Positions 47,101 through 57,722 of a DNA stretch of 64,000 nucleotides are shown here, one piece after another (position 1 is the stretch's first letter; every line of letters starts with the position of its first letter). Under the pieces are notes generated by a model. The model was not told the DNA's origin, ran no database searches, and saw only the letters and a list, made by a program, of their open reading frames with translations. The DNA comes from Paraphoma chrysanthemicola (lineage: Eukaryota > Ascomycota > Dothideomycetes > Pleosporales > Phaeosphaeriaceae). The stretch spans positions 1-64,000 of the forward strand of contig JAGMWG010000022.1 of NCBI GenBank assembly GCA_020744225.1. The letters run 5' to 3'. The translations under genes and the position numbers were made by a program.

Positions 47101-48875
47101 ACATCTCCCAACTCGGATGGCGGAAGAGATGATGTGGACCCGCGATCAGAATGTATAGACGAAGTGTCACTGTGAGTGTTGTTCTCTTCGGTAGGTAGGT
47201 TTTCGCTATCATTGCTGCTATTACGTTCCTGTTGGGGATCAACACGAGGGCTATCATCGATCTTAGATTTGCCCTTGTCGAGCGGTCGCTCTCCTTCCAG
47301 CACTTGGTCAGAGTCGTACTCCGCGACAACATCGGGAACTTGCTGCCAGCTTTCACTGCTATGCTCACTGTCCTGCTCCTGATCGGAGGGACCTCCGGCG
47401 TCTACCGTGTCACGCCCATCTAAATTGTCCGCATCGTCCCAGGAGTCTGGTACAGTGTCCGAGGTAGGAATTGCGTCTTGCGATGACTGTGGAAGTGTTT
47501 CAAAGGACCAGTCATTGCGCTCTTCTAAGCTGCGCCGGATTCCTGTAGCAATAAACGACTGATCTCGCGCTGGCATGTGTGGTCGTTGTGAGGATCCTTG
47601 CGAATCTGGGTCGATAAACTCGAGTGGTGGTTCTGCAATACGGGGTAGACTACTGGACCGCGTAGGAAACACTGGGCCCTCCAGCTGTGATGGTGTTTGT
47701 GACTCTGCTGATGCCATCGTGGTCGCATCGGTATTCCTTTCCACAAACGGAGGGTTGTCATCGGTGTCGTCCATTGGTTGAGGTTCGGGTTCGTGGATTT
47801 CCTCTACATGATTTTCGGCAGCAGCCTCTTCCTGATCCTGCTGTTCATGATTCTCAGCGCGGTGTGCGACGGCGTTGTCGCCGAGAGCGACCATATTGAT
47901 GACTGGCTGCTGCTGGACGACCCATTCCCGGATAAGAAAGATGAGAATGAAGGCCACTACAACCAGCAAAGTAATGATTTGGCCCTCGAGGACGTCGATG
48001 ACGAAGCGATTTACAGGTTTGGAGTGGAACCAATTAAAGAACGGAACATCTGAGAGAAGGGAAGGACTCCGCACCCCAAGAGGGTCGTACGTCGCATTCG
48101 GAGATGTGTGGTTCAATGCGGGCAAAGAATATGAGGCGAGCGGTAGAGGGAATCCAAAGAGCAGGCGCTTCGCAAATGTCCAAGCGGCCGGCTCAGATAC
48201 AGAGGCGTTGTTGTCCGAGGGGAAAAGCACTGACATGAGAGGGGACCATAGGGTGTGGTTGTGTTCTGTGCCCACAGTGGCAGCTGCGTCGAGCGTCAAT
48301 GCGCTCATGTTGAAGGGTGGCAGGCGGGGAGCGTCTGCGGTTTCTGCCGCGTCCAAGAAGACATTCTGAGACCACCCACCATCGCCGACCCAGAAGAGAC
48401 TCCGCCAGACGACGCGCATGCACCACGGCAGCAGCAGCAGCCACACACAGGCCACCAGGACGCCGCGACACCAGGTCAGGAACATGTTGACGACGTGCAT
48501 GGCAGCGCGACGGATGAAGACGGCAGTGGGTATGCGATTGGGCATGCCGGGATGGTAGAGCTTGGTGAAGCGGAACGATGTCTTGCACAGCTCGCAGTGC
48601 TTCTTCTGGGTATGCGACAGCCACTCCATGAGGCACTCCTGGTGAACGTATTTGATGCTGCCGCTGCATTTGCATGGATAGAACAGAGGCTCGTCTGGAC
48701 TGCCCTCTCCGCGGCAAATGCGGCACGTGTCGGCTTCATCTTTGTCCAGCTGCTTGTCGCTGGCGGCAGGGCTCTCGTGGGAGAAGTCGTCGCTGGCGTC
48801 GGTGTCAGTGTCGGTGCCGGTGTCGTGTGCCTCACCGGGCAGGCGCAGGGGCGGGCTTGTGGCGTCGGTCGCCAT
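44145..48875 (-). CDS. doa10: ERAD E3 ubiquitin ligase Doa10/Ssm4 (RING-CH, multi-pass)
   Basis: A single exon encodes 1576 residues. Doa10 sits in the ER and inner nuclear membranes and, with Ubc6 and Ubc7, ubiquitinates misfolded or short-lived proteins for proteasomal destruction. The N-terminal RING-CH finger has its ligands at Cys51, Cys54, Cys68, Cys70, His78, Cys81, Cys94 and Cys97 (CRICRGEGSPDEPLFYPCKC onward). Two membrane spans follow soon after, then a long acidic, Ser-rich cytosolic loop (about residues 350-690), then a dozen or so spans. The conserved TEB4/Doa10 region is visible near residues 1075-1105 (FIRDPDDPTFHPVRDVLER). The protein is longer than yeast Ssm4 (1319 residues), chiefly because of the loop, as is usual in filamentous fungi. 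Confidence 0.96.
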   Translation of the reverse strand: MATDATSPPLRLPGEAHDTGTDTDTDASDDFSHESPAASDKQLDKDEADTCRICRGEGSPDEPLFYPCKCSGSIKYVHQECLMEWLSHTQKKHCELCKTSFRFTKLYHPGMPNRIPTAVFIRRAAMHVVNMFLTWCRGVLVACVWLLLLPWCMRVVWRSLFWVGDGGWSQNVFLDAAETADAPRLPPFNMSALTLDAAATVGTEHNHTLWSPLMSVLFPSDNNASVSEPAAWTFAKRLLFGFPLPLASYSLPALNHTSPNATYDPLGVRSPSLLSDVPFFNWFHSKPVNRFVIDVLEGQIITLLVVVAFILIFLIREWVVQQQPVINMVALGDNAVAHRAENHEQQDQEEAAAENHVEEIHEPEPQPMDDTDDNPPFVERNTDATTMASAESQTPSQLEGPVFPTRSSSLPRIAEPPLEFIDPDSQGSSQRPHMPARDQSFIATGIRRSLEERNDWSFETLPQSSQDAIPTSDTVPDSWDDADNLDGRDTVDAGGPSDQEQDSEHSSESWQQVPDVVAEYDSDQVLEGERPLDKGKSKIDDSPRVDPQQERNSSNDSENLPTEENNTHSDTSSIHSDRGSTSSLPPSELGDVSASSGDSVATTASAQPRASPGEDAAPPQAPEDPLNQIMDWLFGDIAPAIPTTEEQAVDEHIVRNFADEAPFVPFVGNEPQEPIRAAGQDPEVAAAAAQAGIDVNDQEAIEDAEDLEGILELIGMQGPIVGLFQNVLFSAVLISTTLACAVWLPYLWGKVVILVMGSPVSLLIKLPLQIIATLTDLIVDFALIVVAGVTYWSSQIVSSLIRICSSNDTVITADGRLASISATTRALAEGAMDRIAKLFIESPVAPRPDYFRLSVNSHAALRSLQNSTSLALNETSSIANAFIERASADSPFKLLWRTFIGVPRVVQFGVRWLSQQCNAFLSWAWSSKSYKITFDLDLGHNTTAAYTTMDRWTASDRMIAIFAGYAFFAFAGAIYLKRGTPFSTSQQGRKVERIILDILTQAGGVLKVILIISIEMLAFPLYCGLLLDLAMLPLFKNATLYTRWQFACGSPWTSGFVHWFIGTCYMFHFALFVSMCRKIMRKGVLYFIRDPDDPTFHPVRDVLERSVTTQLRKIAFSALVYGALVIVCLGGVVWSLSRLTSGVLPIHWTTEAPSLEFPLDLLFYNFLTPVIIKFYKPSETIHSIYKWCFKKCAGFLQLSSFLFGEKIREQAETAGKYVRAPASDQVRVPKGQSVFIEVDKDNKRKDGNDEGGVHNSDLVTMVFIPNWFRLRIFAFVVTIWIFMGLSGVGVTILPLLFGRFLFSLVLPDTVEMNDIHAFSLGVYTLGSIAYSAYHAYNLVASLNRPVPSPLATLNRVATTTSRVGLRILRFTYVWASLVFAIPFLFAVLIELYFLMPLHAYLGPAEPHVVHLIQDWTLGFLYSRLAARLIFANRQSRPARAFNAVVRDGYLYPNARIATRCFLIPVLAVWLVAIAIPSSLAFTTSRTLYAGATEHTRNMVWRFSFPVVGLSLIVMWASKEAVRMLNRWRLIVRDEVYLIGERLHNFGEKRAPVQSRATEEAITAASQAAGPEGSEMR

Positions 48876-49868
48876 GATATTAGACGGCGCAGGCGCGCAG
48901 GTGTGTTATTATATGTACAAGTAGTGACGCGGAAGAGCACAGGTCGAGGTTGAGGGGGTCGGGCGGGAGTCCGCAGTCGCAGTGCTTCAAGAAGGCATGG
49001 AGAAGTGGGACCGAACCAGGCGCGCCGAAAGTGCTCAGCGGGGTCGTGCCGTGCCGGAGGTGCTTGAAATGCTGCTACTGTAGTCTACTGTGCAATGCCG
49101 TAAATGCAGATGCAGGGTCTAGGAAGGTAAAGCACACGACTGGCAATGGTCGCAGTGCAGTGCACGGAGGTGGTGAGGTCGCCGCCGGGCTTGTCAACGT
49201 CAACCGTCTTGGCACCCGACCGGCTGCTCTGGAAATGTCACGAAGACGGCCTCGAAGTGCAGCCTGAGTGGCTCTAGGTCGCTGGCGTGTCTCGAACGAC
49301 GATTTGTGTCAACGCGAACGCACCCAGCGCACCCAGCGGCCTCTGGACTGCGAGGCGCGACGGCGCTGAATGGTCGGAAACGCGCCCGAGACCCAGGCAG
49401 GCACGACGACAGGCATCTGAAGCACGTCGCGACGGGAGCGCCTGGAGTCAGGCACTGGACGGCCAGCCGTCGCGTCGCAGCGACTCAACTCGGCTCCCAA
49501 CATTCTCTGTGCTCCTCACATTGCGTGCTCGCGTCCTATCAGCACCCAGTCGCGCGTGGTCATCGCCGCTCGATATCTTGATCTTTGTTGCTCTTCCCGC
49601 GTTCGCACGTGCAATTACATCACTGCTCTGCTGCTCGGTTGCGCGACGAACCCCAGTCCGTCTAAGCATTTAGCTGCCAACTCTCACCACCCATCATCAA
49701 TCACAAGCCAGCGTAGACGCCGCCCTCTCGCTGCACTCCCTCCCTCCGCCAGCTGCGTATGTTGACACCGTGACGAAGCTGCCACTCCTCTGCTGACCCA
49801 TGACGTAGCCCTCTCCGCGGCACTCATCAGCCAACAACTCCCCACGCGAGCACTGCTGGTCCGCGATA
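48876..49868. other. Divergent promoter region
   Basis: About 1 kb between doa10 (minus) and the She10-like gene (plus). ORFs here overlap on both strands and have Arg/Ser-rich shadow composition. No gene is supported. Confidence 0.5.
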
Positions 49869-52800
49869 ATGGCTGTCAACGGCCGAGCGAAGAAACCCAA
49901 GAAGGCCGCTTCAAACGGGACGCTGAACGGCACTCTGGACGGCAATCTCAGCAACATCCTGAACGGCCACACGAACGGCAACGCCAACGGACACATGAAC
50001 GGCCACGCCGACAAGTCGATAGCTGTTCGTAGCCACAAGAAGCCACGGAGAACAGTGACGGGTGCTGCCACAAGCATAGCTGCCCGGTACGTGACACCTG
50101 ATTGGAATTTCTCGCGAGTTCATGCAGCTATGACCAGCGGTGCAGACTCCGCGCAAGGGTTCCGGCGATTTGGTTGAACGTGTAGGCTAACGAGAGCAGG
50201 CTGGTAACATGGTACCTGATACTTACCGTGCTGTTCCGATGCCCGTCGTCCTTGACGAAGCTCGATGACTCGTCGCCTCGTGTGTGCGCCCCGTACCTGC
50301 AAGCGCGTTCATACGCAGCGCCCTATCTAGATCCTTACTACGAGACCTACGTAGCTCCCTATGTCACTAAGGTGCAGCCATACGCCGACCGCTTTGAGAA
50401 ACAAGTCTACACACCCGCTGCCAAGTTCACTGCCGACAAGTATGCCATCTACGGCGCCCACCGAGTAGCCCAGGCACAGAAGTACGGCAACGCACAATGG
50501 GACAAGTCGGTTCGTCCGCAGTTGCAGAATGTTCAGAGCAAACTCAAAGCGCAGTACGACCTCCATCTCGGACCTCATGTCCAGACGGTCACGACCGCTA
50601 CAGCTCCTTACTACGACCAGACCAAGGCCAGCCTAGACGAGATCTACCACCTCTCAGTCCTCCCGGCTTACGAGGCCTCTTTGCCATACCTACGCAAGGC
50701 TCACGCTCAAGGTCATCAGCTACTCGTGCACGTTGTCTTCCCACACGTGCGTTATGCAAAAGACGCCACCTTGGCCTTTCTCACGAGGACCGTGTGGCCT
50801 CAAGTCCGTGTCTTGTACGGCGACAACGTCGAGCCGCAACTGGTTCGCATTCAGGAGCGCCTGGGCCGCTACCGTGACCAGCAAAAAATTGAGTCTGTCG
50901 TTGATGCAGTCGATTCACAGTTGTAAGTCTTGCAGGCACCTTGGTAACAAAACAGCTGCTAATCATCCTCAGCCCCGTCACCCCAGAAGCAGAGAAGGTT
51001 ATTCCAACTGTCGCCGGCCCATCGGCATCGACCGCTTCCCCCAGCCCCACAACCAAGGCTGGCTGGGGTGTGTTTGACGACTTCTTTGGAGGCGACTCGT
51101 CCAGCACCACGTCCACTGAGCTTCAATCTGTATCGGTTGCCACCAAATCAAAGCCGCCACAGCCAACTGGCGAAGAACTCAAAGCACAACTCACTGAGGA
51201 TCTGCGGAAATGGCAGTCCAAGTTTGCCACAGCTGCCGACAAGGGCGCTGAAGACTTAGAGCAGCGCGTTTCTGACATCACAAAACGACAAATTGAAAAT
51301 GGGGTCAAAGGCCACGGTCAAGCTCTCGTTGTGAAGCTGGAAGAGACTGCTGATTCGACCATTGCCAAGTTGAAGAGTTTCATCAAGAGCACAGTTGACT
51401 CTGTTTCGAAGGATGCCACCGAGCAAGATCTGGAGGCTGCCTACGAGAAATGCAGCGTCAAGACCCGCGAGCTTGGACTAAGTGTGAAGGACAAGGCGCA
51501 AGACATCCGGATATGGAAGTCTTCGTACGACCAAGAGACTGATTCGCTGGTGCAAGCAGCTGTCAGGAGCACTGTGGAAGTGCTCGAAAAGATCCACGGA
51601 CTTGGACTACAAGAGGTCGGCATGCGCTGGGCTTGGCTTGACGGTGTCACGTACAAGGACTGGCAAAACTACCACAAGCTTCGAAACACACTCACTGAGT
51701 GGCAAGCCGAAGTTGAAGCTGTTGGCTCCCGCCACGAAGGCCTGCGCACCGCCCACGAGGAGGCTAAGAAGCTCGAGGATCAGGCCATGGACACCTCCGC
51801 AAAGATGGTCAGCGAGCTGATTCGCCTCAAAGACGTAGCGAAGTGGAAGTTATGGGCAGCCGATTCCTCTGACGACTTCTCTAACAAGGTCATTCCCGCC
51901 CGCGTGTTCAAGGCTACCCACGAGGCGTCGTCTCAGGTTTCAGAGGCCATCCAAGGCTCCTCCACGCCTCTCGGTGAGAGCGTTGAGTCGTCCGTCAAAT
52001 CAGCCTCATCTCAAGCATCTGAGGCTGTCGAGGCTGCTCCAAGCCATGCATCTGAGGTGATTGACAGCGTCTCGTCTCGAGTGTCCGATGCTCTTCATGG
52101 CTCATCAACGCCATTGAGCGAGAGTGTTGCATCGTCCGTTGCCTCTCAGCTGTCGCACGCAAGGGCGAAGGCCTCGGATGCCGCATCGCAGGGCTCTTCC
52201 ATTGCTTCCGCAGCTTACGAGTCACCCAAGAAGGTCTTTGGTGGAGCGAATGCGCAGATACTTGCAGAGGCAAAGCAAATCATTTTTGACGAACCGTTAG
52301 ACGACGACGAGGAAGATGCAACCATCGCCGGTAAGCTTCAAGACGTCGTGGCCGACGCCGGAGATCGTGCTGCATACCTCAGTCGCGCCGTTAGCGAAGC
52401 ACTTCTCGGCCCCTCGAAGACTGTAGGCACGGTTGAGTCTGCTACCTCGCTGGCTGCTGAGCAATACCAGCGGGCCTTGGCGGCCGCTTCAAGTGCGCTA
52501 TATGGAACCGAGCAGGCTGCCGTGGAGAGTGCCACCAGCGTTGCATCGGAGCGGTTTGCTCAAGCAGTAACCGCAGCATCGTATGCCATTTATGGTACAC
52601 CAACACCGACCGCAATCATCAAGACCTTCCAGGTGCAAGCAAGCTCTCGGTACATTGAAGCGCTTCGTTTGGCCAGCGAACAGATGGACAACGCCAAGTC
52701 ACAAGTTTCCATCCTGGCTTCGGGTACCCCCAAGCCTGCGCACGAGTCGATCTTATCCTATTTCGAGAAAGCGTATTCCGATTCTGTGGAAGCTGCCAAC

Positions 52801-54294
52801 GACCGACTCCAAGCTGCTCTTCAGTATACGGATTCGGTCAAAAGCTACGCAGCTGGACCCACTCAGGGCTACTTCGAGTCAGTTTCGTCAATTGCCTCCT
52901 CCCGCCTATCAGCAGGACTTAGCCAGGCTTCCGCGCAGTATGCCCAGCCAACTGGTGTCTCCGGTCAATATTACGCCGCGATTGGACTGGCTCACGCTCG
53001 CTATTCAGAATTTGTTGCGGCTGCTTCAAGCGCTGCCTATGGTCCTCAGCAGGGCACTATTGAGTCGTTGGCTTCAGTGGCCTCAGCATCTGCCGCATCT
53101 CTCGCTTCTGGCGTTTCAGAGGGCGCACAGTCTGCAGCATCGAATGTGCAGTCTGTGGCTGATTCTGTAGCTTCCCAAGTCAGCTCGAGCGTTGTCGGCA
53201 CCGAGACGCCATGGTCTGAGTCTGTTGCCTCTCAAGCTAGCGCCAACTGGGATGCTGTTATCGCGAAAGCTAGTGAGCAAGTGTACGGTAAGTCAAGATC
53301 TCGTTTTGCGATTCTCAAGGCAATCTTAGAGCTGCTTCAAATCCATCGTCTATACATTGGCTTCGGTCACAAAACCAAAGACACGTCCGCTAATCATCAT
53401 ACAGGCAAGCCCACTCCTTGGGCTGAGTCCATCTACTCACAAGCTGGCGCCTACGGTGCGCAGGCCACCGCTGCAGCGGCTCAGCAGTACGCAGATGTGC
53501 AAGCATTGCTTTCTGAGCTCGTTATTGGCAAGGAGCCTGACTTCACCGAGAGTATCATGATTCGCTTTAGCTCCGCCTACTACACAGGTGTACCAGACGT
53601 GGTCTCTTCCGCACAATCGTATGCCGGTGACAGTTTTGACTCAGCAACGTCGTATGCTGCGGACGCCTACGCCTCTGCATCGTCCGTGGTCAGCTCGATA
53701 TTCACTCCGCCAGCTGCTATCGAGACGATTCTCAGCCAAGCCAGTGCACAACTGGATGCTGCCGTCGAAAGCGCCTCAATCGCAGTGTATGGCACGCCGA
53801 AGGGCAAGGCAGAACAAGCTAGTGAATCAATTGCTAGCGCCTACTCATCCATGCAGTCACAAATCAGCGAGAAGATCTATGGCTCCCAGCAGGTCCAGGA
53901 CAGCTTCACGGCTGCAGCAGCCAGTGCACAGCAAGCCATTAGCTTGGCTATCTTTGGGACACCAACGGCTGCCGACTACGTTGCCACTGTCACAAGCGGT
54001 GCTGGTAACGTGTATGAGTCCATCTCATCAGTGGCAAGTGAAAATGCGGATTACGCCTATTCTGCGGCCAGTGAGCAGGCAGCAAAGGTCGCTTCCGCTG
54101 CGAGCTCTGCTATATACGGCCCTGAGCAAGGAGCATTGGAGTCCGCCAGTAGCAGGATCGCCCTTGCTGTGGACGCTGCAAACTCTCGCATTAGCGAGCT
54201 CTACGCGCAAGCCTCTCTCAACGTAGAAGACGCTGCCAGCACCGTTAGCAGCGCAGCCAGTGCTGCAACCCAACGCGTCCGCGATGAGTTGTAG
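49869..54294 (+). CDS. She10-like membrane-anchored Ala/Ser-rich repeat protein
   Basis: Four exons fit: 49869-50086, 50200-50922, 50973-53287 and 53405-54294, giving 1381 residues. A short Asn/Gly-rich cytosolic N-terminus with repeated NGT/NGH units and basic residues precedes one hydrophobic segment, LVTWYLILTVLF. A Tyr/Pro-rich region follows (AAPYLDPYYETYVAPYVTKV), then NVEPQLVRIQERLGRYRD and a helical block with KWQSKFATAADKGAEDLEQR. This arrangement recalls fungal proteins annotated as outer spore wall assembly protein SHE10, often misnamed hoxa13; assignment is from memory. The C-terminal 700 residues hold about ten or more units of 35-60 residues ending in motifs such as SALYGTEQ, YAIYGTPT, AAYGPQQG and AIFGTPTA, likely long amphipathic helices. 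Intron 3 (117 bp) is a multiple of three without an in-frame stop. Confidence 0.8.
52480..54140 (+). repeat. Degenerate coding repeats with A-x-S-x-A-x-YG-T/P core
   Basis: Within the She10-like gene, units of about 35-60 codons recur with cores ALYGTEQ, AIYGTPTP, AAYGPQQG, QVYGKPTP, AVYGTPKG, KIYGSQQ, AIFGTPTA and AIYGPEQG, separated by Ala/Ser-rich helical sequence. An earlier related pair (SSTPLGESV and SSTPLSESV) lies near 51960 and 52105. Divergence is high at the DNA level, so the array is old. Confidence 0.75.
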
Positions 54295-55210
54295 GTTATT
54301 CACGCCCGCGCTCGAGGATTTGTGCTCAAGCAGCCCGCGAAGATATTCGCACACCTAGGATCATGTCTTCAACCATGATCAACGGACAAGCCGTCACATG
54401 CGCAAGGAGAGCCATATTCCACACATTCACCACGCCACGTCTCCGGCTTTACACACGGCGCATCAAAAACAAAACACCCGACACAACACACTCCCCACAT
54501 CTATCCACCTCCTTCCATCGCCGCACTTTCCATGTCTCGCTCCATCTAATGTACCATGGCAACTCACCCGTGCAGCTGCGCTGCGAAACGACGTAATGCA
54601 CACACTCACAAACGCCTATATATGTAAAACCACGATTCAGGTTTTCCCTTTCCATGTTCGATTTCTTTTTCTGCGGGTCATCATGTACGGTTTAGCGGGA
54701 TTGTACTCTTGTTGTGCAGGTTCTGATAGTCTGGGCTTTGAGCTTTGCGGTGGGAAATTAGGATGAGGATTAGGCTGAGAAATATACCCCTTTGAGCTTG
54801 TTCCAACCATCTTGAATCTATGTGGTGACTTGATATGATGGAATGTTTGATGTTTTGTCTGCACGAGACCAAGCCCGATAGGCTACAACTCAGGGACTTC
54901 AGAGTTGAAGAGGAAGACTTTGCCTCCCAGGACTATCACCTACAGGATGTAAGATTGGGGACAGGCTAGGGATGGTGTGCTCTATTGGTTTGATTGTTTG
55001 TTTGATGTTGCTACATAATTCTTCCATGATTCTTGTCATCGATGCAATGCTGTTGTTGGTATCCTTTGCTTTCCTTACGTTCCCATGCTCACTGTACACT
55101 GTACATTTTCGAATCATCAGTCGCTATTCCCAATCCAGGCATAAGACCTGTCCAAAAAACGCCAAATCTATGCAAAACAAAGTCGTGCTCTAATCCTCCA
55201 CGGACAGAAC
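54295..55210. other. Intergenic between convergent genes
   Basis: 3' flanks of the She10-like gene and of the minus-strand membrane protein gene. Short ORFs only (up to 122 codons); no gene supported. Confidence 0.5.
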
Positions 55211-56845
55211 TTAGTCGCTATCGCTCAATGAATCACGTCGACCAACGGCCCTGACACCGCCCCTACGGTACCCGTCCATGACATCACGTCCACCTCTCGA
55301 CCTGGCAGACGGCGCACCAACCTGGCTCACGCTTTCGCTGACACCCACGCTGCCCGCCGACGACAAGCCAGGGATGTGGCATGGGTAGCTCATGTGACCA
55401 TGTGCATCACCATTGGTGGCAGTGAAGATGTCGCTCGGCGCCGCAGTGTACTGCGAGCGGCTAGGACGAGCTGATTGGGAAGTACGATTGCGCTTCTGAG
55501 GTGACTGCGAGCCTGAGCGGGTGGATGACTGAGGACGGGATCGGGCGCCCTGGGGTCGTTCACCCTGAGGACGTTCGCCACGGGGACGCGAGGCAGAGCG
55601 AGATGCGCGGTCTTGTTTGGCGGCGCGGGATGCGTAGACGGAAGGATCGGCGTTGGGGCGGTAGTCGGAGTAGTATGAGGACTCGATGTCGTTGGACTGA
55701 GCGACGGACGGGGCGGTGCGGGCTTCTGTGCGAGCGTCGTGATTGTCGGTATATGCGCCAGAGTAGACAGTGTTGGTGTCATCGCCAGTGGTGAAGGAGT
55801 AGGCGGCAGAGGGAGGAGCACGACGAGCCTGTTGCTTCTGCTTGGGCTTCTCTGGGGTGCCGGCTTCAGATGGTGCAGTGTACTCGGTGTAGGCGCCAGT
55901 GTACTCGGTGAGGGGACGGGTGACTTCGGCCATCTCTGGTGCTTCGGAGGGAGCCATTTCAGACTTTGTCTTCTTGGCCTTCTTGTATGCCTCCTTCTCG
56001 CGCTTAATGGCAGCCTTCTGTTCTTCTTTGCGTGCCTTGGCCTCGGCGGCGGCGACACGTGCGGCTTCTTTCTCCGCAGCTTTGGCCTTCCGCATGCGCT
56101 CCTTAGCACGTCGTTCCTTATCCTTGGCCTCCTTCTTAGGGTCCTTCTTTTCGGCCTTCTTGACGAGAGGTGCGCTGGAGACGTTGGAGCCGAGCTCAGA
56201 GGGTTGAGATCCAGAGTAGTCGGTGTACAAGCCATCGGCCTGGCGGTTGAGGCCGCCGACACGTGCGGCCTTCTCGTGGCGGTAGTTGCGAAGCTCGGGG
56301 TCGTTGTAGTCGTTGGTGTTCTCGCGGCGGCCCTTCTTGTCTTTGCGGGTGCGGCCGTCCCCACCACGCAGGCCGCCTTTGCCCTCTTCGGCATCGCGGT
56401 ATTCGTTGATGTCTGCGCTGGTGCCGGTCTCGTCGGTGTAGCCAATACTGGTAGGGGCGCCATAGCTGCCTCCATGAACAACGCTGCCGCCTCCCAGTCG
56501 TGTACTCTTGGTTGCGTTTGAGAGCGTCTTGCCGTCGGGGCCCTTCCGGCGCAGCACGGTCGACTTGTAGTCCTCCCAGTCCTCCTTGCCGCGCCACTTG
56601 AAGCCGCCGTTCTTGGCCCAGAAGAAGAACCAGAGGGCCATCAGGGTCATGCCAACGGCGATGAGGGCGAAGAGCACCTGGAAGCCCGGGCCCTTGAGGT
56701 TGGTCGGGTCCCGTGCACCGGCCGCAGCGAGCTGCTTGTAGGCACCATCTGCGCGTCGGACGATGGTCTTGGCTATGGAGAGGTCGCGGACAGCCATGGG
56801 CGAGAGAGCTGCCTCCTCGGCGGTGAGCTCAGGATGGGGCGCCAT
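55211..56845 (-). CDS. Conserved single-pass membrane protein with K/E/A-rich region
   Basis: A single exon encodes 544 residues; the function is not recognised. The N-terminal 50 residues are soluble. One membrane span lies at about residues 55-76 (FQVLFALIAVGMTLMALWFF), followed directly by WAKNGGFKWRGKEDWEDYKS and a Gly-rich segment, GGGSVVHGGSYGAPTS. These pieces look familiar from conserved Pezizomycotina proteins of unknown role, sometimes labelled endosomal. A highly charged Lys/Glu/Ala stretch (about 232-300) predicts a long single helix or coiled coil. The tail is Ser/Arg/Gln-rich with short repeats (TEYTGAYTEYT; GERPQGERPQGAR). The start at 56845 fits the first ATG. Large ORFs on the other frames at 55390-56521 are shadows of the repetitive composition. 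Confidence 0.8.
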   Translation of the reverse strand: MAPHPELTAEEAALSPMAVRDLSIAKTIVRRADGAYKQLAAAGARDPTNLKGPGFQVLFALIAVGMTLMALWFFFWAKNGGFKWRGKEDWEDYKSTVLRRKGPDGKTLSNATKSTRLGGGSVVHGGSYGAPTSIGYTDETGTSADINEYRDAEEGKGGLRGGDGRTRKDKKGRRENTNDYNDPELRNYRHEKAARVGGLNRQADGLYTDYSGSQPSELGSNVSSAPLVKKAEKKDPKKEAKDKERRAKERMRKAKAAEKEAARVAAAEAKARKEEQKAAIKREKEAYKKAKKTKSEMAPSEAPEMAEVTRPLTEYTGAYTEYTAPSEAGTPEKPKQKQQARRAPPSAAYSFTTGDDTNTVYSGAYTDNHDARTEARTAPSVAQSNDIESSYYSDYRPNADPSVYASRAAKQDRASRSASRPRGERPQGERPQGARSRPQSSTRSGSQSPQKRNRTSQSARPSRSQYTAAPSDIFTATNGDAHGHMSYPCHIPGLSSAGSVGVSESVSQVGAPSARSRGGRDVMDGYRRGGVRAVGRRDSLSDSD

Positions 56846-57722
56846 TGCGGGCGGAATGCACGTGTGCGACCTTCAGCAGAAAAGGTCTCGTTTCGGAGGA
56901 TGCAGCGAATGCAACTAGCGAGATAGTCAGGGTGTGCTCGTAGTAATGGTAGTGGGAAGTGTGTGTATGGGGAGAGGGAGAGAGTGGCTCCCGATACTTT
57001 TGTCTGGTGGTCGTGGTCGTGGAGCTGGTGGCTGGTGAGAAGGCTAGCAGGAGGTGGTTGGGGAAGCGACGTCACCCAAACAAACCGCTGCCACGGGCAA
57101 CCACTACCCTGGCCAGCATCACCGTCGCCACCGCCATCACCATGGCACCGCACATGCCCAACTTGCAATTTCGCACTCGAATCATTTTCGAATGACCACG
57201 TTTTGGACGTGCAATCGCGAAAAGACTCACGTGATACAAGATACCCGTCCTTTCGGCAAGCTGCGGCCACCCCTTCGACAGCGTTTGGCGGCGTCGTGCG
57301 CGATTCTCCATGCGGCTCAACAGAGTGCCATCACAACACTCACTACATACATCATAATTGCGCGCCCGGCCGGCTTGTCGAGACTGCCCATGACAAAGAC
57401 GCCTCTACGAGACGCTGACTTTTCTTGCTTGAAAATGCACCAATCGCGGATGGCGCTAGTCGTTGACACAATCCCACAGGGCGTGAGGCTAGACGGGAGA
57501 CATTTACTTCGACTGTCAAAGGGAAAAGCTAATCTACAGTATAGTTGCTCACATGTAACATTCGCTTTCAATGTACTCTTCTACAATATCCGTCGCCTCA
57601 AACCGCTCCTTTATTTGCAGAGTCTCCTAATTGCACACTCACTCGAGCCGCAACGCGTGATTTGGACGCTAATCTTTCTTTGATCAAGACCTTCGCCCTC
57701 GTACCAATCTCTTCATCAAGAT
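56846..57722. other. Divergent promoter region
   Basis: About 880 bp between the minus-strand membrane protein gene and the MFS transporter gene. ORFs overlapping on both strands at 56959-57683 look like shadows. Confidence 0.5.

Noticed and set aside
48255..48953. A 232-codon plus-strand ORF
   Set aside because: Antisense to the RING-CH end of doa10; a shadow.
53288..53404. Treating this stretch as coding sequence of the She10-like protein
   Set aside because: It has a perfect GTAAGT donor and ATACAG acceptor, and its translation does not match the flanking repeats, so splicing is preferred; retention is listed only as a possibility.
55390..56521. Long ORFs of 363 codons (minus) and 260 codons (plus) in other frames
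   Set aside because: They are Arg/Pro/Ser- or Leu/Gly-rich shadows of the K/E/A-rich protein gene on the minus strand at 55211-56845.
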